Origin: Mycobacterium sp. 1245111.1
GTDB lineage: Bacteria > Actinomycetota > Actinomycetes > Mycobacteriales > Mycobacteriaceae
DNA length: 57,548 nucleotides
Direction: 5' to 3'
Assembly (NCBI RefSeq): GCF_001673405.1
Contig: NZ_LZLV01000107.1
Span: 1 to 57,548 of the forward strand
The notes below the pieces were generated by a model. It had not been told where the DNA came from, made no database searches, and was given only the letters and a program-made list of their open reading frames with translations. Each line of letters starts with the position of its first letter. The stretch's first letter is position 1. Positions 50,572-57,548 of the stretch are shown piece by piece. The position numbers and the translations under genes are program-made.

Positions 50572-51114
50572 GTGACCGATACTGACTTGCACGCCAAACT
50601 CAAGGCACTCGTCGGCAAGCCGACCGGTGGCGCAGACAAGCCCACGCTGGCCCCGGATCCGGTGAACCAGCCGATGATCCGGCACTGGGCGTACGCACTG
50701 AACGACATGAACCCGGTCTACCTCGATCCGGAGTTCGCGGCGAAATCCCGGTTCGGCGGCATCGTGTCGCCGCCGGTGATGCTGCAAACCTGGACAATGC
50801 CGGCACCGAAACTCGAAGGGATCGGCGAACGCGGCGGCTCCCCGGTCGAGATCACCAACAATCCCACCGCGTTTCTCGACGAGGCCGGCTATACCAGTAT
50901 CGTGGCGACCAACTCGGAATTCGAGATCAACCGCTACCCGAAGCTGGGCGACGAGATCAGCGCCACCTCAGTGTACGAGGACGTCTCCGACGAGAAGACC
51001 ACGGCGTTGGGTACTGGTTTCTTCGTGACCTGGGTGCTCACCTACACCGACCAGCACGGCGAAGTGCTTGGCAAGCAACGCTTCCGGGTCCTGCGATTCA
51101 AGCCGGCGAACTGA
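50572..51114 (+). CDS. MaoC-like hydratase subunit, ChsH2 N-domain-like
   Basis: 180 residues from a GTG with a perfect AAGGAGG site. It has a hot-dog fold with the hydratase segment NDMNPVYLDPEFAAKS, where the catalytic histidine of the D-x3-P-x-H motif is Tyr. This is what is expected of the non-catalytic N-terminal half of ChsH2, which binds the steroid CoA side chain. In M. tuberculosis that half is fused to a DUF35 domain; here the DUF35 is the next gene, overlapping by one base. It is the first cistron of a four-gene hydratase/aldolase run. Confidence 0.85.
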   Translation: MTDTDLHAKLKALVGKPTGGADKPTLAPDPVNQPMIRHWAYALNDMNPVYLDPEFAAKSRFGGIVSPPVMLQTWTMPAPKLEGIGERGGSPVEITNNPTAFLDEAGYTSIVATNSEFEINRYPKLGDEISATSVYEDVSDEKTTALGTGFFVTWVLTYTDQHGEVLGKQRFRVLRFKPAN

Positions 51115-51518
51115 TGGCGACCCGACTGGCACCGGCAGTCAGCCCGGACACCGAGTTCTTCTGGAACGGGCTGCGCGAGCACAAGCTGTTGATCCAGCGC
51201 TGCAACGGATGTGCGGCGGTGCGCAATCCGCCGCAACCGATGTGCCCGGCATGCCGCTCGCTGGAATGGGAAGCGATCGAGTCGTCGGGTCGCGGCACCG
51301 TCTACAGCTTCGTGATGCCGCACGAACCGAAGTTTCCGTTCTTCGACTATCCGTACATCGTCGCGCTCGTACAGCTCGAGGAGGACGTCCGGATCGTGTC
51401 GAACCTGACCGGCGTCGACCCCGCCGATGTTGAGGTCGGAATGCCGGTCGAAGTGTACTTCGCCGAATTCGACGGAGGCCTTGTGCTGCACCAGTTCCGG
51501 CCGGAAGGACGGCCATGA
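51114..51518 (+). CDS. DUF35 OB-fold/zinc-ribbon protein, ChsH2 C-domain-like
   Basis: 134 residues. The N-terminal zinc ribbon Cys-x2-Cys...Cys-x2-Cys (RCNGCAAV...MCPACRSLEWE) is near 30-50 and an OB fold follows. DUF35 proteins dock on thiolase-fold partners; in the cholesterol pathway the DUF35 half of ChsH2 activates the Ltp2 aldolase. The start overlaps the preceding stop (TGATG) and the stop overlaps the next start by 4 nt, giving a tightly coupled complex. Confidence 0.88.
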   Translation: MATRLAPAVSPDTEFFWNGLREHKLLIQRCNGCAAVRNPPQPMCPACRSLEWEAIESSGRGTVYSFVMPHEPKFPFFDYPYIVALVQLEEDVRIVSNLTGVDPADVEVGMPVEVYFAEFDGGLVLHQFRPEGRP

Positions 51519-51970
51519 CGACCGCCAAAGCCCGCACCTCGACATTGAAGTGGGCCGACATCAACGTCGGCGACGAGGTGACTCCAATGGAGATCCCGGT
51601 GACGACCACGATGATCGTCGCGGGCGCCATCGCATCGCGCGACTTCATGCCGGTGCACCACGACGCCGTCTACGCCAAACAGCAGGGCTCGCCCAACCTG
51701 TTCATGAACATCCTCACCTCGAACGGGTACTGCGTGCGGTTCCTCACCGACTGGGCCGGCCCCGAGGCGATGGTCACCAAGCTGGCGATTCGCCTTGGTG
51801 TGCCGTCGTTTCCGGACGACCCGCTGCGCTTCACCGGCGAGGTCACCGGCAAGAACGAGGGGGCGAACGGTGAGAATTTCGTCGAGGTCAGCTTCCAGGC
51901 CGCCAATAGCCTGGGCAACCACGTCACCGGGACCGCGGTCCTGAGCCTGCTCGACGGGAGCGGCTCATGA
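51515..51970 (+). CDS. MaoC-like enoyl-CoA hydratase, ChsH1-like catalytic subunit
   Basis: A 151-residue hot-dog hydratase with an intact catalytic motif SRDFMPVHHD (Asp...His), the pattern expected for the catalytic subunit that pairs with the MaoC half at 50572. The family hydrates enoyl-CoA side chains of steroids. It overlaps both neighbours by 4 nt. Confidence 0.88.
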   Translation: MTTAKARTSTLKWADINVGDEVTPMEIPVTTTMIVAGAIASRDFMPVHHDAVYAKQQGSPNLFMNILTSNGYCVRFLTDWAGPEAMVTKLAIRLGVPSFPDDPLRFTGEVTGKNEGANGENFVEVSFQAANSLGNHVTGTAVLSLLDGSGS

Positions 51971-53136
51971 GCGTGTCGTTGTTGGCCGGGACAACCGCCA
52001 TCGCCGGCATTGGTCAGACCGAGTTCTCCAAGGAATCCGGCCGCAGCGAACTGCAATTGGCATGTGAGGCGGTCAGCGCCGCGCTCGACGACGCGGGCCT
52101 GGCGCCGAGCGACGTCGACGGCATGGTCACGTTCACGATGGATTCCAGCGACGAGATCGAGGTGGCCCGCAACGTCGGCATCGGCGATCTGACCTTCTTC
52201 TCCCGGGTTCCGCACGGCGGCGGTGCGGCAGCGGGCACGGTCGCGCACGCGGCTATGGCGGTGGCCGCGGGGGTCGCCGATGTGGTGGTCTGCTACCGCG
52301 CCTTCAACGAACGGTCCGGGATGCGCTTCGGCGGCAGCGGCCGCACCAGCGCCGAGACCCCGCTGTTCATGGCGCATTACGCGCCGTTCGGCCTGCTCAC
52401 CCCCGCGGCGTGGGTCGCGCTGCATGCTCAGCGCTACATGTCCACTTACGGTGTGACCAACGAGGACTTCGGCCGGATTGCCGTCGTCGACCGCGCCCAC
52501 GCCGCCACCAACCCCGACGCGTGGTTCTACGAGCGTCCGATCACCCTGGAAGACCACCAGAATTCGCGGTGGATCATCGAACCCGTTCTGCGGCTGCTGG
52601 ATTGCTGCCAGGAGAGCGACGGCGGTGTCGCGCTGGTCGTCACCAGCGCCGAGCGCGCCCGCGACCTCAAGCAACCTCCGGCGATCATCTCCGCTGCCGC
52701 CCAGGGTGCCGCGTTCAACGGCGAGATGATGACCAGCTACTACCGCGAGGACATCACCGGCCTACCGGAGATGGGCGTGGTGGCGGACAAGCTGTGGCGC
52801 GACTCGGGACTCAAGCCCAGCGATATCCAAACCGCGTTCATCTACGACCATTTCACGCCGTTTGTGTTCACCCAGTTCGAGGAGCTCGGGTTCTGCGGGC
52901 GCGGCGAGGCCAACGACTTCGCCACCGTCGAGCGGCTGTCGCTGGGCGGCGAGCTGCCGATCAACACCAACGGCGGACTGCTCGGCGAGGCCTACATCCA
53001 CGGGATGAACGGCATCACCGAAGGGGTGCGCCAGGTTCGGGGCACATCGCACAACCAAGTCGACGACGTCGAGCATGTGCTCGTCACCTCCGGCACCGGG
53101 GTGCCTACCAGCGGGCTGATTCTCGCCACGGACTGA
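51967..53136 (+). CDS. Thiolase-fold lipid-transfer protein, Ltp2-like retro-aldolase
   Basis: A 389-residue thiolase-superfamily protein that lacks the thiolase active-site Cys pattern. It has conserved YDHFTPFVF and NGGLLGEAYIHGMNG, the tyrosine-containing segments of the Ltp2 aldolase group, which splits the 17-hydroxy side-chain CoA to a steroid ketone and propionyl-CoA. It is close in length to Rv3540c. With the DUF35 protein it should form the aldolase complex. Whether the substrate is a cholesterol, C24-branched sterol or other CoA ester is not visible. Confidence 0.87.
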   Translation: MSVSLLAGTTAIAGIGQTEFSKESGRSELQLACEAVSAALDDAGLAPSDVDGMVTFTMDSSDEIEVARNVGIGDLTFFSRVPHGGGAAAGTVAHAAMAVAAGVADVVVCYRAFNERSGMRFGGSGRTSAETPLFMAHYAPFGLLTPAAWVALHAQRYMSTYGVTNEDFGRIAVVDRAHAATNPDAWFYERPITLEDHQNSRWIIEPVLRLLDCCQESDGGVALVVTSAERARDLKQPPAIISAAAQGAAFNGEMMTSYYREDITGLPEMGVVADKLWRDSGLKPSDIQTAFIYDHFTPFVFTQFEELGFCGRGEANDFATVERLSLGGELPINTNGGLLGEAYIHGMNGITEGVRQVRGTSHNQVDDVEHVLVTSGTGVPTSGLILATD

Positions 53137-53138
53137 CC

Positions 53139-53753
53139 ATGACACACGCCACCGCGACTGATACCCGCCAACTCATCATCGAGTCCGCCTACGCCTGCTT
53201 CCGCAAGCAGGGACTGCAGAAGGCGACAATCGTCGATATCTCTAGGGCGGCAAGGGTTTCCCGCAGCACGATCTACGAGTATTTTCGCGACAAAGCCGCG
53301 ATCGTCGAAGCCTGCGCCGAGCACACGTCCGAAGAGTTCTACCGGCAGATGTCCACCGCGATGGACCGCGCCGGTTCGCTGGAGGAGAAGCTGGTTCGCG
53401 CAGCGGTTTTCGTCACCCAAGCGCGCCGGGCCATCGCCTCCCAGAAGTACTTCGACGAGGAAGCGGTCAGCCTGCTACTGACCAAGGACGCCGCCGTGCT
53501 GCTGCGCGAATGTGTCGACTTCCTGGCTCCGCACCTGGCGGCCGCCAAGCTCACCGGCGAGGTGCGCAAGGATCTCGACATTCAGGCCAGCGGCGAGTGG
53601 TTCGCGCGAATCCTGTTCTCGTTGTTCAGCACACCGTCGTCGACACTGAACATGGACGACCCGGAAGTGGTCGCCGATTTCGTGCGCGCCCACGTTGTTC
53701 AGGGGTTCGCCAACGACCGTTCACGCACCCGACGCACAGCCGACACCCGCTGA
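53139..53753 (+). CDS. TetR-family regulator of the hydratase/aldolase operon
   Basis: A 204-residue TetR protein with an N-terminal HTH, TIVDISRAARVSRSTIYEYFRDKAAIV (about 27-53), and a helical ligand domain. It begins 2 nt after the Ltp stop, so it is the last gene of the same transcript and probably senses a CoA intermediate. Its operator is likely in the 50325-50571 gap but I found no convincing palindrome there. Confidence 0.88.
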   Translation: MTHATATDTRQLIIESAYACFRKQGLQKATIVDISRAARVSRSTIYEYFRDKAAIVEACAEHTSEEFYRQMSTAMDRAGSLEEKLVRAAVFVTQARRAIASQKYFDEEAVSLLLTKDAAVLLRECVDFLAPHLAAAKLTGEVRKDLDIQASGEWFARILFSLFSTPSSTLNMDDPEVVADFVRAHVVQGFANDRSRTRRTADTR

Positions 53754-53779
53754 CGCCGGGCGGCCATCCGGAGCCGCAG

Positions 53780-53799
53780 ATCGGGACCAAAGACCCATG
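53780..53799 (+). promoter_or_regulatory. DosR box upstream of the second universal stress gene
   Basis: The 20-mer ATCGGGACCAAAGACCCATG agrees with the published DosR consensus TTSGGGACTWWAGTCCCSAA at 14 of 20 positions by eye, including GGGAC and CCC. This is the strongest such site in the window and lies 51 nt before the start. Confidence 0.7.
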
Positions 53800-53849
53800 G
53801 CACGTGGCCGATGCCGCATTAGCGTTCTCCTCGACGAAAGGAGACCACC

Positions 53850-54737
53850 ATGGTTTCGACAACCAAGCCCCTCGGCATCATCGTCGGCGTCGACGGATCA
53901 CCGGAATCCGATGCCGCGGTCGAGTGGGCCGCGCGCGATGCGGCCAGCCGTGGTCTAGCGCTCACCCTCGTGCACGTGGCGAGTCCCGCCGATGCGACCT
54001 GGTCGCAGGCGCCGACCCTCGAAGAAACGCCGGAAGAGCAACGGGCCGAGGGCCGCAGCCTTCTCGCGCACGCGTCGACGATCGCCCGTGCCGCCATCGC
54101 CGACACCGAGCAGATACACATCAACGGCGAATTGTTGTCGTCCGCCGCCATCGTCCCGACGCTCGTCGACCAATCGAAGGACGCTGAGCTCGTCGTCGTC
54201 GGGTCCCGTGGACGCGGGGCATTGTCCCGCAGCATTCTCGGCTCGGTCAGTTCAGGACTCATTCGGCACGCGCATTGTCCCGTTGCGCTCATCCGCGAGG
54301 ACGAGACGCAAATGCCCCATCCCGCAAGGGGTCCCGTGGTCGTAGGAATCGACGGCGCGACCTCGGAACTCGCCACGGAGATCGCGTTCGAGGAGGCGTC
54401 GCTTCGCCATGCTGACCTGGTAGCGCTGCACGCGTGGAATGACGTCGATATGAATGCGATTCCGGGGTACGACTGGTCGCCGACAACCGCCAAGGAAGGC
54501 CGGGTCCTGGCCGAGGCGCTGGCAGGCTGGCAGGAGCGTTATCCGGAGGTCTTGGTGCACAACCGCGTCGTCAGTGATCGAGCCGCGCACGCGCTCGTCG
54601 ACGCATCGGAATCCGCCCAACTCGTCGTCGTCGGAACGCATGGGAGCGGTGCGCTTGCCGGCATGCTCTTGGGTTCGGTCAGCAACGCAGTGGTTCAGGC
54701 GGTGCACACGCCGGTGATCGTGGCGCGCCCGTCGTGA
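53850..54737 (+). CDS. Tandem universal stress protein (second copy)
   Basis: 295 residues with two Usp domains. Motifs are GVDGSPES near 14-21, GSRGRGALSRSILGSVSSG, GIDGAT and GTHGSGALAGMLLGSVSNA. An AAAGGAG site precedes the ATG. It is separated from the TetR gene by 96 nt containing the DosR box, so it is a distinct dormancy-type unit. It is similar in layout to the protein at 47807. Confidence 0.92.
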   Translation: MVSTTKPLGIIVGVDGSPESDAAVEWAARDAASRGLALTLVHVASPADATWSQAPTLEETPEEQRAEGRSLLAHASTIARAAIADTEQIHINGELLSSAAIVPTLVDQSKDAELVVVGSRGRGALSRSILGSVSSGLIRHAHCPVALIREDETQMPHPARGPVVVGIDGATSELATEIAFEEASLRHADLVALHAWNDVDMNAIPGYDWSPTTAKEGRVLAEALAGWQERYPEVLVHNRVVSDRAAHALVDASESAQLVVVGTHGSGALAGMLLGSVSNAVVQAVHTPVIVARPS

Positions 54738-54778
54738 GCGTCAACTAGCGACCGGGGAATGGCTTTGGTCATCGTGTC

Positions 54779-55960
54779 TCAGGGCCGCAACATCACCTTT
54801 ACCGCGCCGTCCTGCTTCTTTTGGAAGATGTCGTAGGCGTGCGGCGCCTCGTCGAGCGGCAAGACATGGGTGGCGAAAGTGTCGACGCCGAGCGGATCGT
54901 CGTCGGTCAATAGCGGCATGATGTCGTCCGACCAACGCTTGACATTGGCCTGACCCATCCGCAGCGTGATCTGTTTGTCGAACAGCGTTAGCATCGGCAG
55001 CGGGTCGGCCATGCCGCCGTAGACACCGATCAGCGAGATCGTTCCGCCACGCCGCACGATGTCGATCGCCGAGTACAACGCGCCGAGCCGGTCGACACCG
55101 GCGGTCTGCATCAGTCGCTTGCCGAGCATGTCCGGCAGCAGGCCGGTGACCTGTTGAGCCGCCTTGGTGATCGGCGACCCGTGAGCTTCCATCCCGACCG
55201 CGTCGATCACCGCGTCCGTGCCACGCCCGTCGGTCCACTCGCGGATCACGTCGCCAACCGGGTCGTCGGTCTGGCTGAGGTCAATGGTCTGGATGCCGCG
55301 CTCCGCGACGCGGGCCAGCCGTTCGGGCACCAGGTCGACGCCGATCACCCGGTAGCCGAGGTGATCGGCGATGCGGGCGGCCATGTCCCCGATGGGGCCG
55401 AGTCCCAGCACGGTGACCGAGCCTCCGTCGGGGATGTCGGCGTAGGCCACTGCCTGCCATGCCGTCGGAAGCACATCCGAGAGGTACACGAAACGCGAAT
55501 CAGGCGGTCCCTCTGGGACTTTCATGTGGGTGAACTGCGCTTGCGGTACCCGCAGGAGCTCGGCTTGGCCACCGGGCACTTCGCCGTACAGCTCGGAGTA
55601 ACCGAATAGCGCCGCCCCCATCCCTTGGTCGCGTACCTGGGTGGTTTCACACTGCGTGTAGAGCTGCTGGTTGCAGGTCCAACAGTTCCCGCAGGAGATC
55701 TGGAATGGAATCACCACCCGATCACCGACCCTCAGGTCGCCGGTTTCGCCGCCGACTTCGCGGACAATACCCATCGGTTCGTGACCGAGGATGTCACCGG
55801 GTTTCATGAACGGTCCGAGAACCTCGTAGAGGTGCAGGTCCGAGCCGCAGATGTTGGTCGAGGTCACCTCGATGATGGCGTCCGTCGGCATTTCGATCGT
55901 GGGGTCGGGCACCGACTCAACGCGGACATCGCGTTTGCCGTGCCAAGTGACAGCTTTCAT
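54779..55960 (-). CDS. Zinc-dependent alcohol dehydrogenase, formaldehyde-dehydrogenase-like
   Basis: A 393-residue MDR enzyme. Catalytic zinc ligands are in NICGSDLH and GHEP, the structural zinc lobe is Cys-x2-Cys-x2-Cys-x7-Cys (CGNCWTCNQQLYTQC), and the Rossmann motif is GLGPIGDMAA. It oxidises an alcohol or glutathione/mycothiol-type adduct; the substrate is not visible. It diverges from the second Acg gene, and a DosR-box-like site lies between them. It converges on the second universal stress gene, leaving 41 nt. Confidence 0.92.
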   Translation of the reverse strand: MKAVTWHGKRDVRVESVPDPTIEMPTDAIIEVTSTNICGSDLHLYEVLGPFMKPGDILGHEPMGIVREVGGETGDLRVGDRVVIPFQISCGNCWTCNQQLYTQCETTQVRDQGMGAALFGYSELYGEVPGGQAELLRVPQAQFTHMKVPEGPPDSRFVYLSDVLPTAWQAVAYADIPDGGSVTVLGLGPIGDMAARIADHLGYRVIGVDLVPERLARVAERGIQTIDLSQTDDPVGDVIREWTDGRGTDAVIDAVGMEAHGSPITKAAQQVTGLLPDMLGKRLMQTAGVDRLGALYSAIDIVRRGGTISLIGVYGGMADPLPMLTLFDKQITLRMGQANVKRWSDDIMPLLTDDDPLGVDTFATHVLPLDEAPHAYDIFQKKQDGAVKVMLRP

Positions 55961-56023
55961 CTCCAGGTCGTACCCGTCTGAGGATTGCCGAAACAGTCCG
56001 GTGGGTCTGATGGCCTTGGGCTG

Positions 56024-56038
56024 ATGACCTATGGCCCT
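56024..56038. promoter_or_regulatory. DosR-box-like site shared by adh and the second Acg gene
   Basis: ATGACCTATGGCCCT matches the half-site pattern at 11 of 15 positions. It lies 56-70 nt before the Acg ATG and 64-78 nt before the divergent dehydrogenase ATG, so one box could serve both. Confidence 0.5.
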
Positions 56039-56093
56039 GCCGACGGGGCTGCAGCTTCACGAGGCTGAAGACAGCCGACATCGGAGGTCGATT

Positions 56094-57074
56094 ATGCCTG
56101 CCACCATCGTTGAGACCGGAGTCATCGAAGACGCGGTGACGGCGGCCTGCCGCGCCCCGTCATTGCACAATAGCCAGCCGTGGCGCTGGGTGCTCAACGG
56201 TGGCGAACTGCGGTTGCTCCTCGATCGGGGCCGGGTGCTTAGCACCGATCGAGCCGCGCGAGAGGCAGTTATCAGTTGTGGTGCGGCCCTCGACCATCTG
56301 CGGACGGCGATGCTGGCGCGCGGCTGGCAGCCTCACATCGATCGGTTTCCGAACCCGAAGAATCCGGACCACTTGGCGTCCATCACGTTTACCGCGGCCC
56401 GGTCTGTCGCAGACCAGGTTCGGCGTCGAGCCGACGCCATCTCGGTCCGCCGAACCGATCGGCTACCTTACAGCGAAGCCGCAGACTGGGACCGCGTCGA
56501 ACCTGCGCTGGTGGCCGCAATCGACGAACCAGCCGTGCACCTGGACGTGCTGCCCGAAGACGCGCGGCCCCGGCTGGCGTACGCAACCGAACTCGCGGAG
56601 AACCTGCGGCGCTATGACGCTCCTTACCACGACGAACTCCGTTGGTGGACAGCGCCATACGAGGCGTCGGAAGGCATTCCATACAGCGCCCTGGTATCGA
56701 AGCACGAAGGCGAACGAGTCGGGATAGACCGAACATTCCCGGCCGGTCACCAACCCGAACGACGCTCCGCGGTTCCCGAGGACCACGCCACGGTCCTGCT
56801 GCTGTCCACCGATGACGACAGTCGCGCCGGCGCATTGGCGGCCGGCGAAGCGCTTTCGGCGATCTTGCTGGAGTGCACCGTGCACGACCTCGCTACGTGC
56901 CCGGTGACGCATCTGACCGAACTGCACGTCACCCGTGATCTCGTTCGGACGCTCGTCGAGCGAGACGCGGTACCCCAAGTCCTCATCCGAGTGGGTGTGT
57001 CGCCGCTCACCGAAACCAAGCCGACGCCGACGCCACGACGAGCTCTTCCTGACGTCCTCGGAACCAACAGTTAG
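56094..57074 (+). CDS. Acg-family nitroreductase-fold protein (second copy)
   Basis: 326 residues with CRAPSLHNSQPWRWV near 18-32 and C-terminal HLTELHVTRDLVR, closely parallel to the protein at 46704. Start chosen at ATG 56094, which has a CGGAGG site; an in-frame ATG at 56031 lacks one. It is followed after 12 nt by a universal stress gene, which reproduces the Acg-Usp order of the first copy. Confidence 0.9.
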   Translation: MPATIVETGVIEDAVTAACRAPSLHNSQPWRWVLNGGELRLLLDRGRVLSTDRAAREAVISCGAALDHLRTAMLARGWQPHIDRFPNPKNPDHLASITFTAARSVADQVRRRADAISVRRTDRLPYSEAADWDRVEPALVAAIDEPAVHLDVLPEDARPRLAYATELAENLRRYDAPYHDELRWWTAPYEASEGIPYSALVSKHEGERVGIDRTFPAGHQPERRSAVPEDHATVLLLSTDDDSRAGALAAGEALSAILLECTVHDLATCPVTHLTELHVTRDLVRTLVERDAVPQVLIRVGVSPLTETKPTPTPRRALPDVLGTNS

Positions 57075-57086
57075 AAGGAGAGATCG

Positions 57087-57548
57087 ATGAGCCGCACCGA
57101 AATCCCCCATCCCGCCGTCGTGGTGGGCATCGACGGCTCTCAAGCCGCGCTCCGAGCCGCGGAATGGGCAGTCGACGAGGCCGTCAGCAGGGAGATCCCA
57201 CTTCGGCTGGTTCACACCATCCCCGCGCAAGTCGAGCCCGCCCCTTCAGCGCCGTCGGCAACGTGAACATGGAAGTCGAATACGCGGAAACGGCGTTGAG
57301 GGTGGCCTGCATGGCGGTGACAGCTACCGGGAAGCCGGTCAAGGTCGAAACAGAGCTTCTGCGAGGCGATCCCGCCGCGATGCTCATCGCCGAGTCTGGC
57401 GAGGCCGCAATGATCTGCATGGGTTCGACGGGTATCGGCCGATTGGCCCGCGCCGTGCTGGGTTCGACGGCTGCCGACGTCGCCGAAGGGGCTCATTGCC
57501 CGGTGGCGATCATTCGCAGTCACGAAGGCAACCCAACCCGGTTGAGCC
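57087..57548 (+). pseudogene. Universal stress protein (third copy), frameshifted and cut by the window end
   Basis: From the ATG at 57087, with a GAAGGAG site, the frame reads a Usp start (VVVGIDGSQAALRAAEWAV...LRLVH) but stops at TGA 57264-57266. The other frame carries on from just before the stop with NMEVEYAETALRVA, GSTGIGRLARAVLGST and HCPVAIIR to the window edge without a stop. The reading frame is off by one base around 57235-57250, consistent with a 1-bp deletion. This may be a real pseudogene or a sequencing error. Confidence 0.75.

Overview
The window is GC-rich, dense actinobacterial DNA that looks like a Mycobacterium chromosome, most likely a slow grower. The evidence is a tail of an EsxN-type WXG100 protein, two tandem PE-PPE pairs of the SVP type, the LpqY-SugABC trehalose importer, the sigE-rseA-htrA-tatB stress operon, gpgS, dapD and Acg-type nitroreductases. 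From about 0.3 to 46.5 kb the order follows, in reverse, the M. tuberculosis Rv1245c to Rv1193 block as I remember it. I assigned this from sequence and memory; no search was run.

Layout. 0-0.3 kb: end of an esx gene and its terminators. 0.3-11 kb: SDR, lipoprotein LpqZ, a short malic enzyme, malate dehydrogenase, CorA, then the minus-strand operon (Rv1234-like)-lpqY-sugA-sugB-sugC-SUFU. 11-17.3 kb: small membrane protein, CoA-ester lyase, MgtE-N/CBS protein with a DUF1003 partner, lytic transglycosylase, Mrp. 17.4-20.7 kb: sigE-rseA-htrA-tatB (minus). 20.9-25.5 kb: O-methyltransferase and the TetR (RaaS-like)/ABC exporter operon. 25.5-31.2 kb: glgC/glgA divergent pair, DUF3117, tag, a DivIVA-like protein, gpgS, folP2 (glucan and glucosylglycerate metabolism). 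31.3-37.9 kb: fadD6, a LOG protein, a large P-loop/TPR protein, and dapE/dapD transcribed divergently from back-to-back leaderless promoters. 37.9-39.4 kb: a small secreted protein and a small HTH protein with a membrane partner, behind a palindromic operator. 39.5-43.8 kb: two PE-PPE operons; all four proteins end in the same SVP-type module. 43.7-46.5 kb: MFS transporter and fadD36.

46.5-57.5 kb is an accessory, dormancy-type region. It holds two Acg nitroreductases, three universal stress proteins (the last frameshifted and cut by the window edge), a zinc alcohol dehydrogenase and an aldehyde dehydrogenase. DosR-box-like sites lie before four transcription units. Nested inside is a tightly overlapping operon resembling the cholesterol side-chain ChsH2/ChsH1/Ltp2 module, but with the ChsH2-like protein split into separate MaoC and DUF35 genes, followed by a TetR gene. 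A decayed CoA-transferase start lies against the aldehyde dehydrogenase stop.

Many genes here have a TANNNT -10 box 5-7 nt before the start codon, which implies leaderless transcripts. No tRNA, rRNA, CRISPR or intact insertion sequence was seen, and no gene-free stretch exceeds 300 bases.
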